From assembly GCA_964481075.1 (NCBI GenBank), contig CAYZSD010000033.1, positions 1 through 25,321 on the forward strand: a stretch of DNA of 25,321 bases, in the 5' to 3' direction. This DNA is from MWFE01 sp964481075 (GTDB taxonomy: Bacteria > Bacteroidota > Bacteroidia > Bacteroidales > Tenuifilaceae). Shown here one piece after another: positions 15,708-22,400 of this stretch; position 1 is the stretch's first letter, and every line of letters begins with the position of its first letter. A program made the position numbers and the translations under genes. Below the pieces are notes generated by a model, which had not been told where the DNA came from, made no database searches, and saw nothing but the letters and a program-made list of their open reading frames with translations.

Positions 15708-16757
15708 ATGAAATTATCGCAGTACAGGTACAATTTACCGCAAGAACTCATTGCAAAGCATCCGGCAGCAAACAGGGACGAGTCGAGGTTAATGGTTCTA
15801 AACAGGAAGACAAAGCAGATTGAACACAAGGTTTTCAAAGAAATAATCAACTATTTTGACGATGGCGATGTGATGGTTTTCAATAATACTAAGGTATTTC
15901 CAGCACGCCTCTATGGGAACAAGGAGAAAACAGGTGCAGAAATAGAGGTATTTCTTCTCCGAGAGCTGAATAAGGATCAACGCCTATGGGATGTTCTTGT
16001 TGACCCTGCACGCAAGATTCGTATTGGTAATAAATTGTATTTTGGTGAGGATGATATTCTTGTGGCCGAAGTAATTGATAACACTACCAGTAGGGGTAGA
16101 ACCCTTCGTTTCCTTTTCGATGGAAATTATGATGAGTTCAAGGATACGCTTTACCGCTTAGGAGAAACACCCCTTCCAAAGCTTCTTCGTCGCGAGGTTG
16201 TCCCTGAAGACAGGGAAAGATACCAAACAGTATTCGCAAAGCACGAAGGTGCGGTTGCTGCACCTACCGCTGGCCTACATTTTAGTAGAGAACTCCTTAA
16301 GCGACTGGAAATTAAAGGAATAAATTTTGCCGAAATAACCCTGCATGTTGGCTTAGGTAACTTCAGAAATGTTGATGTAGAGGATTTGACAAAGCATAAA
16401 ATGGACTCTGAACAAATAATCATCCCCGAAGAGGCAGCCAATATTGTTAGATGTGCTAAGGATAACCGAAAGAAGATTTGTGCGGTTGGCACAACTGTAC
16501 TTAGAACATTAGAGAGCTCAGTTTCAACCGATGGTTATCTCAAACCCTTCTCAGGATGGACCAACAAGTTTATTTTTCCTCCCTATGAGTTTAGCGTGCC
16601 AAATATGATGGTTACAAACTTCCACCTTCCATTATCTACCCTTCTGATGATGGTTTCGGCTTTTGCCGGCTACGACTTTCTTTTTGATGCATACAAAATT
16701 GCAATTAACGAAAAGTATCGGTTTGGTACTTACGGCGATGCAATGCTAATTGTATAG
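15708..16757 (+). CDS. queA: S-adenosylmethionine:tRNA ribosyltransferase-isomerase
   Basis: QueA moves the ribosyl part of SAM onto 7-aminomethyl-7-deazaguanine in tRNA, giving epoxyqueuosine. The 349-residue protein has the usual order of motifs. LPQELIAKHPAANRDESRLMVL is at the N-terminus. The central part has VFNNTKVFPARLYG and GAEIEVFLLREL. The conserved GAVAAPTAGLHFS at about 184-196 and ITLHVGLGNFRNVDVEDL follow. Near the C-terminus are MVTNFHLPLSTLLMMVSAFAG and YRFGTYGDAMLI. It ends the plus-strand run and is followed by a terminator. Other queuosine genes are not in the window. Confidence 0.96.
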   Translation: MKLSQYRYNLPQELIAKHPAANRDESRLMVLNRKTKQIEHKVFKEIINYFDDGDVMVFNNTKVFPARLYGNKEKTGAEIEVFLLRELNKDQRLWDVLVDPARKIRIGNKLYFGEDDILVAEVIDNTTSRGRTLRFLFDGNYDEFKDTLYRLGETPLPKLLRREVVPEDRERYQTVFAKHEGAVAAPTAGLHFSRELLKRLEIKGINFAEITLHVGLGNFRNVDVEDLTKHKMDSEQIIIPEEAANIVRCAKDNRKKICAVGTTVLRTLESSVSTDGYLKPFSGWTNKFIFPPYEFSVPNMMVTNFHLPLSTLLMMVSAFAGYDFLFDAYKIAINEKYRFGTYGDAMLIV

Positions 16758-16781
16758 GTTTTAACTTTTTGGGCAACCACC

Positions 16782-16809
16782 AACCTGGCTGTATTAGTCA
16801 GGTTTTTTT
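16782..16809 (+). terminator. Rho-independent terminator behind queA
   Basis: AACCTGGCT (16782-16790), loop GTATT, and AGTCAGGTT (16796-16804) form a 9-bp stem with one G-U pair, followed by a T run at 16803-16809. It starts 24 bases past the queA stop and closes the ftsX-to-queA run just ahead of the convergent DUF6427 gene. On the minus strand no T-tract follows, so it seems to act mainly on the plus strand. Confidence 0.75.
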
Positions 16810-16821
16810 GTTTTGAAACCA

Positions 16822-17811
16822 TTATGGACCTATAAACTGAAGAACTATGGCAATTGCAAAAAGGATACTAAATAGTGTCTCAGGCCAAAACTTGTTGCGG
16901 GTCGATACAAAAAAGTTAGTTACAATAAATGCAACTGGAAATGATGCGATGTAAACAATTTCAATTGAGCTGAATGGAAGAAGAAAGGTTATTATCGCTG
17001 TAACAAAAAGAAACCATAAAAAAAGAGAGAAAAACTGCCGATTTTTAATTTTAAGTGTTGGTAATGAACCAAGAAGGTACAAAGTGCTAATGAAAAAAAT
17101 AAAACCTCCAAAAGCATAGAATAGTATAAATGATAAACCGTAAACCTTATTTCCTGATAAAGAAGTCCAGTTCTTTTCAACAATATCTGCAATAAAGTAT
17201 AGATTATCGTTAATAAAGTAATAGTAAACTCCCACGAAAAACCAAGGGGTTAGAAACCCAATTACAGATATAATCCAATCCCTTAAGTGGTTTGCTTTTA
17301 GAATTATGATTGCAACAAAAGCTATTAAAATATAAAATGCGGCAGGTAAGTAAATTAGCGATGCGATACCTATAAAGAAAGCACCCATAAATACAGAGTT
17401 ATTTACACTTTTACTTTCGTATATCGAAAACAGGTAGTCCATCGAAATTATCAGGAACAAGGCTGCCAGGGCAGACGGGTTTAGTCTTTGTAAGGGTAAA
17501 AAACTTGAACTGAAAAGAATATATAGAAGCGCAAGAAGGTAAGTTCGCTGCTTAACGATTATATATTTAGAGTTAATCTGGATTAAATACAATGCGCTGA
17601 GAAGCATGATAACAAAACCAGATATCTTATCAATAATGATACTTCTTGTCAGATATTCCTGAAAAACATCAAACAAGGGCATTTGAATTATGTCGAAAGG
17701 GAATGGTGTCCAGGATTTGGTTACCAAAGCTTTTAACCAAATTATCATTGCTAGTAGAAGGATGGAGATAAAAACAATGGGTAGTGGACGTTTAAAGAAC
17801 TTTAGCAACAT
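16822..17811 (-). CDS. DUF6427-like polytopic membrane protein
   Basis: This 329-residue protein is nearly all hydrophobic, with about nine or ten membrane segments. The first is at 12-30, after the basic MLLKFFKRPLP. The pattern, with MLLKFFKR at the start, FDVFQEY and RLNPSALAALFLI, looks like the DUF6427 family seen in Bacteroidota, often next to purD or upp. It lacks a recognisable catalytic motif. The gene starts 18 bases after the purD stop on the same strand, so they are probably cotranscribed. It ends 12 bases from the queA terminator. The function is unknown; an O-antigen polymerase-like role is only a remote alternative based on topology. Confidence 0.6.
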   Translation of the reverse strand: MLLKFFKRPLPIVFISILLLAMIIWLKALVTKSWTPFPFDIIQMPLFDVFQEYLTRSIIIDKISGFVIMLLSALYLIQINSKYIIVKQRTYLLALLYILFSSSFLPLQRLNPSALAALFLIISMDYLFSIYESKSVNNSVFMGAFFIGIASLIYLPAAFYILIAFVAIIILKANHLRDWIISVIGFLTPWFFVGVYYYFINDNLYFIADIVEKNWTSLSGNKVYGLSFILFYAFGGFIFFISTLYLLGSLPTLKIKNRQFFSLFLWFLFVTAIITFLLPFSSIEIVYIASFPVAFIVTNFFVSTRNKFWPETLFSILFAIAIVLQFIGP

Positions 17812-17829
17812 AATGCTAGCCTGTTATGA

Positions 17830-19110
17830 TTAGTAATTCAATAAATCTTTTCCAATATCCTTTCTAAAGTATTTTCCTCGGTAAGAGATATTATTAGAAA
17901 GCATGTACGATTTTTCTAAAGCTTTTGAAATAGAATCGGCTAAACCTACTGAAGCAAAAACTCTCCCACCTGAATTAACCAGCCTTCCTTTCTCGTCCAA
18001 CTTTGTTCCTGCATGGAACAATAATGTATCGGAGGGCGTATCCTGAATTTGAATTTCAAATCCTTTCTCATACGACTCGGGGTAACCACCCGAAACAAGA
18101 ATTACAGCAGTTGATGTTAGTTGGCTACATTCAATGGCTGCCGTTGAGAGTTTTTTGCAACCCGCCTTGATGAGCAGGTCTAGAAAATCGGTTTTTAAGC
18201 GTGGAAGTATTGCTTGCGTTTCTGGATCTCCGAGCCGAGCGTTATACTCTATTACATAAGGATTTCCTTTAACATTCATTAGGCCAATAAATATAAATCC
18301 TACGTAGTCGATACCTTCCATTTTTAACCCCGCAACAGTTGGCTTGATTATTCTTTCTTCAACCTTCTGCATGAATTCGTTTGTGGCAAAAGGTACAGGA
18401 GATACTGCGCCCATTCCTCCTGTATTCGGTCCAGTGTCGTTTTCGCCAATCCTCTTATAGTCCTTAGCTTCAGGAAGTATTACGTACGAGTCTCCATCGG
18501 AAAGGATAAATATAGAGATCTCAATACCTTCAAGATACTCCTCAATAACAACGATTTCCCCAGCTATTCCAAATTTCCCATCGAAAAACGAGCTAAGATT
18601 CAGCTTAGCCTCATCGAGGGCATTACAAATAATTACCCCTTTTCCTGCAGCAAGGCCATCGGCCTTAAGTACATAGGGTGGTTTAATGCTCTCAAGGTAG
18701 CTAAACGCTTCGTCTTTGCTACCAGAAGTGAAGCTACGGTATTGTGCTGTAGGTATGCCGTGCCTTACCATGAACCCTTTCGAAAAGTTCTTGCTACCCT
18801 CAAGCATAGCCCCTTTCATTTTGGGCCCTATAATGCTTACTTCCTTTAGCACTGAGTCATTCCTAAAGAAATCGTGAATACCTTTTACTAAAGGTTCTTC
18901 GGGTCCAACAATTACAAGTTTAATGCTATTGGAAACGATGAATTGCTTTAACCCTTCGAAATCAAGTGGGTCAATGTTAATGTTATTTCCATGTTGTGCC
19001 GTTCCTGGATTTCCAGGTGCAATGTATAGATTCCCAAGAAGTGGACTTTGCGAAATACTCCAAGCAATAGCGTGTTCTCTGCCTCCCGACCCAATAAGCA
19101 AAACGTTCAT
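17830..19110 (-). CDS. purD: Phosphoribosylamine-glycine ligase (GAR synthetase)
   Basis: PurD forms glycinamide ribonucleotide from phosphoribosylamine, glycine and ATP, the second step of purine synthesis. The 426-residue protein begins with MNVLLIGSGGREHAIAWSIS, the N-domain Rossmann-like loop. It continues with VIVGPEEPLVKGI. The ATP-grasp part has KNFSKGFMVRHGIPTAQY, YVLKADGLAAGKGVII and the GENDTGPNTGGMGAVSPVPF block. GDPETQAILPRLKTD supplies the metal-binding region. The C-domain with VSGGYPESYEKG closes it. The ATG at 19110 aligns well with the family start. DUF6427 follows 18 bases on. The upstream 125-base gap holds a terminator for the giant gene and a weak promoter. Confidence 0.97.
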   Translation of the reverse strand: MNVLLIGSGGREHAIAWSISQSPLLGNLYIAPGNPGTAQHGNNINIDPLDFEGLKQFIVSNSIKLVIVGPEEPLVKGIHDFFRNDSVLKEVSIIGPKMKGAMLEGSKNFSKGFMVRHGIPTAQYRSFTSGSKDEAFSYLESIKPPYVLKADGLAAGKGVIICNALDEAKLNLSSFFDGKFGIAGEIVVIEEYLEGIEISIFILSDGDSYVILPEAKDYKRIGENDTGPNTGGMGAVSPVPFATNEFMQKVEERIIKPTVAGLKMEGIDYVGFIFIGLMNVKGNPYVIEYNARLGDPETQAILPRLKTDFLDLLIKAGCKKLSTAAIECSQLTSTAVILVSGGYPESYEKGFEIQIQDTPSDTLLFHAGTKLDEKGRLVNSGGRVFASVGLADSISKALEKSYMLSNNISYRGKYFRKDIGKDLLNY

Positions 19111-19142
19111 GGCTAAGAATTATTAAGAATAATTTATGTGTA

Positions 19143-19171
19143 AAAATATACCTTTTGCTTCGTAATGCCAA
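19143..19171 (-). promoter_or_regulatory. Weak candidate promoter of purD
   Basis: On the minus strand TTG (19169-19171) is followed after 18 bases by TATATTTT (19143-19150), which departs from TAnnTTTG only at the last base. The start would be about 26 bases ahead of the purD ATG. It sits between a terminator and purD, where a promoter is needed, but the match is imperfect. Confidence 0.35.
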
Positions 19172-19180
19172 CGGTTTGAT

Positions 19181-19210
19181 AAAAGAAAAGGGGTAGCATA
19201 ACCACCCCTT
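19181..19210 (-). terminator. Terminator behind the giant T9SS protein gene
   Basis: On the minus strand AAGGGGTGG (19202-19210), loop TTATG, and CTACCCCTT (19188-19196) form a 9-bp stem with one G-U pair, followed by the T-rich TTCTTTTATC. It begins 26 bases after the stop of the giant gene and would isolate it from purD. Confidence 0.7.
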
Positions 19211-19235
19211 CCTTATCATAATCACTATAATGCAG

Positions 19236-19478
19236 CTATTCAATTACTATTCGTCTGGTAATTATTCTCTTTCCATCGTTGATAGAAATGATATAAACAC
19301 CTTTTCCTTTTCCAGAAAGGTTGATTGGTTCGTGAAGAATACTTTCAGTTGGCCGGAGCTCTTTACGGTAAACAAGTTGCCCAGTTGTGTTAAGCACTGT
19401 AATGGCAACCTTTCGTGAGTTGATTCCTTCAACCGACAGATAGAATTCACCTGTGCTTGGGTTGGGGTAAAGGTTAAC
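19236..19478 (-). other. T9SS type A C-terminal sorting domain
   Basis: The last 80 residues start with VNLYPNPSTGEFYLSVEG, continue with VAITVLNTTGQLVYRKEL and end with GVYIISINDGKRIITRRIVIE. This is the standard order of the Por_Secre_tail/TIGR04183 sorting signal: an NxYPNP entry, the GQxV turn, GxY(I/L) and a basic C-terminal strand. It directs passage through the outer membrane by the PorT/Sov-type translocon, followed by cleavage. Confidence 0.92.
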
Positions 19479-22400
19479 AGTCCAAGGGTATAGCAGCTCA
19501 ACTCTTGTTGGGCCAACAATAACAATAGCAGTATCTCTGGCTGAGCAACCAAACTCATTGGTAACCTCAACCCATACTTCGTGGGTACCAATTCCATGTA
19601 CTGAACCTTGGAAGAGGTAGCCCTGGTTCGTTGACCCATCGTTCCATAGATAGGACGAGAACCCCTCGCCTGCATCGAAAAGATAAGTTTCTTCAACGCT
19701 AATTCGAATAGTATCGGTTGCCAAGCTAACCACAGGAACTGGGTTGATGGCAACAACAACTTCATTACTAACACCTTGGCAGATTCCTTGCGATAGCAGA
19801 ACCCAATATGTGCCAATTTCTGTTACTGTAAGGCTCGCTGATTCTTCGCCATCAATTAGCTCTTCACCATTATACCATTGGTATGAATCGGCATTGGGGA
19901 TATTTACAGTGAAGGTAATGTTAACAATATCACCTTCACAAAGTTGGGTGGGACCATCAGCGGTAATGATTGGGTAGAGAACATCATCCTGAACTATCTC
20001 AATAATATTGCTAACACCCTCGCACCCTTCAACTATTACCAGAATACTATACTCACCTACGAGTGAGGTGGTATATGTTGATTCATTTGCCCCTTCAATA
20101 GGTTCACCATTAAAGAACCACTGGTAGAAATCAGCATTGTTAATATCAACAAAGAACTCAACAAGTATTTCAGAGTCGTTACACCACGAAATCTGGTCGT
20201 TGGTGAAAATTATTGGAGTTGGCGATGGAACTACAATAACTTCAACCAAATTACTGACCCCCGAGCAAGCACCCTGATAAACTTCGACCCAGTAAATGCC
20301 CCCTTCGGTGGCAATGTAGCTTTCAGTATCTGCACCATCGATAGGTTGATCGTTAACATACCACTGGTATGAGTCAGCGTTGCTTATATCGGTGTAAAGT
20401 GTAACAGAGACCTCCTGGCTTGAACACCAAACCAGCATGTCGGGTGTGAAGGCTATTGGATGGAGTACATCGTCCTGTAGTATTTCGAAAGAATTGCTAA
20501 TTCCAGAACAACCATTAAAAGTAACCATCAACCAGTAAATACCAACCTCAGTAGCAGTATAGGTTGATGAGTTTGCATCAGCAATAGCTTCTCCGTTTAA
20601 GAACCATTGATAAATAGCTTCTGTATCGATGAAGGTGGTTTCAAAGGTTACACTTATTTCTGTATCAATACACCATGATAGTTGATCAAGGGTATAAATT
20701 AATGGTGCAGGGTTACTTGTAAGCGTAATTTGAATCGGATTGCTTAATCCTGGGCAGCCATTTAGATAAACCATCACAGAATAGGAACCAGCTTCGGTGG
20801 CTGAATAGGAGCTTGATGTGGCACCCTCAATAACATCGCCATTATGCAACCAAATGTATTCATCGGCTTCAGCTATATCAACTTCCAACAAAACAACAAA
20901 CTCTTCACCTTCGCAATAGCTTAAAGGATCTTCTGTTGAAATAATGGGCTCTGGGGTCGGGCTGACAGTTATTGCAACTTCATTACTTACCCAGGTACAT
21001 AAATAGGACAAGGTAACTTCAACAGAATACACACCGGCTTGAATTGCTGTAATGCTTGAATTTGTTGCATCCACAATTGCCGATCCGTTAATGAACCATT
21101 GGTAAGAAACATCAAGGTCGTTAGGATTGAAGATATTTGTCTCAAAAGTTACCTCAATTTCATCGTTTGAGCACCATGATAGTGGATCGATGGTGGAAAT
21201 GAATGGTAGAGGATTTGGGATAATGCTTACAGTGAAGATTCCGCTAATACCTGTACATCCATTTACAACCACCTCAACGGTGTAACCACCCTCATCTGTT
21301 GCAATAAACGTATTATCAGTAGCACCTTCAATTGATACACCATTCAAAAACCATTGATAGGCTTCTGCATCAGCAATACTAACCTCAAGAGGAAGGTAAA
21401 CCTCTTGACCCTCGCAGAAATCTGAGGGTTCAATCTCAGTGAATATTTCAGGTACAGGTAAGGGGTTAACAATAACCTCAATCTGATTGCTCTCACCTGT
21501 ACATGTTCCTTGTGTAACGATAACCCAATAAACTCCAACTTCTGTAACAGTTATGGTACTGCTATTTTCACCCTCAATCAGCACGTCACCGTTGTACCAC
21601 TGGTAAGTATCAGCATTTGTGATGTTTACTAAAAGGGTTACTAGCACTTCATCGCCTTCACAGAACTGCGTTTGATCTGTAGTAGAAATGATTGGGTAAA
21701 GCATATCGTCTAGTATAATTGCAAAACTGTTGCTGATACCCGAACAACCGTTAATAGTTACCATAATATGGTATGTACCAACAGTATTAGCAGTATAAGT
21801 CGATTCAACTGCGTTTTCAATGGGTTCACCATTCAAATACCACTGGTAAAGAGCCTCTTCATCAATAATATCAACATCAAAGGTTACGCTAATTTCAGCA
21901 CCTTCGCACCATGTGAGAGGATCGGAAGTAGAAATAGTTGGCACAGGGTTATTAAACACTACAATATCAATTAAATTGCTTACGCCACTGCAACCATTTA
22001 CTGTTACTTGAACCCAGTAAACGCCCTCCTCTTGAACTGTATAAACTGGCTGGTTTGCGTCATCGATAGGATTACCATTAACGAACCACTGGTATTCTTC
22101 AGCACTCTCAATATCAACCATTAATTCAACGTTTATCTCATCCCCTTCACAGTAGGTTAGGAACCCAGTTGCTATAATGAAAGGTTCTGGTGTGGGAATT
22201 GTGCTAATCGTCAGTACGTTGCTAGTGCCAGCCCCATCACCCTTGGTGATATAAACTGAGTAGGCACCAGCAGCAGTGGCCAAGTACGTGCTCTCATTCG
22301 CATCGGGGATCTCCGCCCCATTCAACAGCCACTGGTAGGTGTCTGCATCATCTATGTCAACGCTCAGTAACACACTGATCTCCTCGCCCTCGCACCAAGA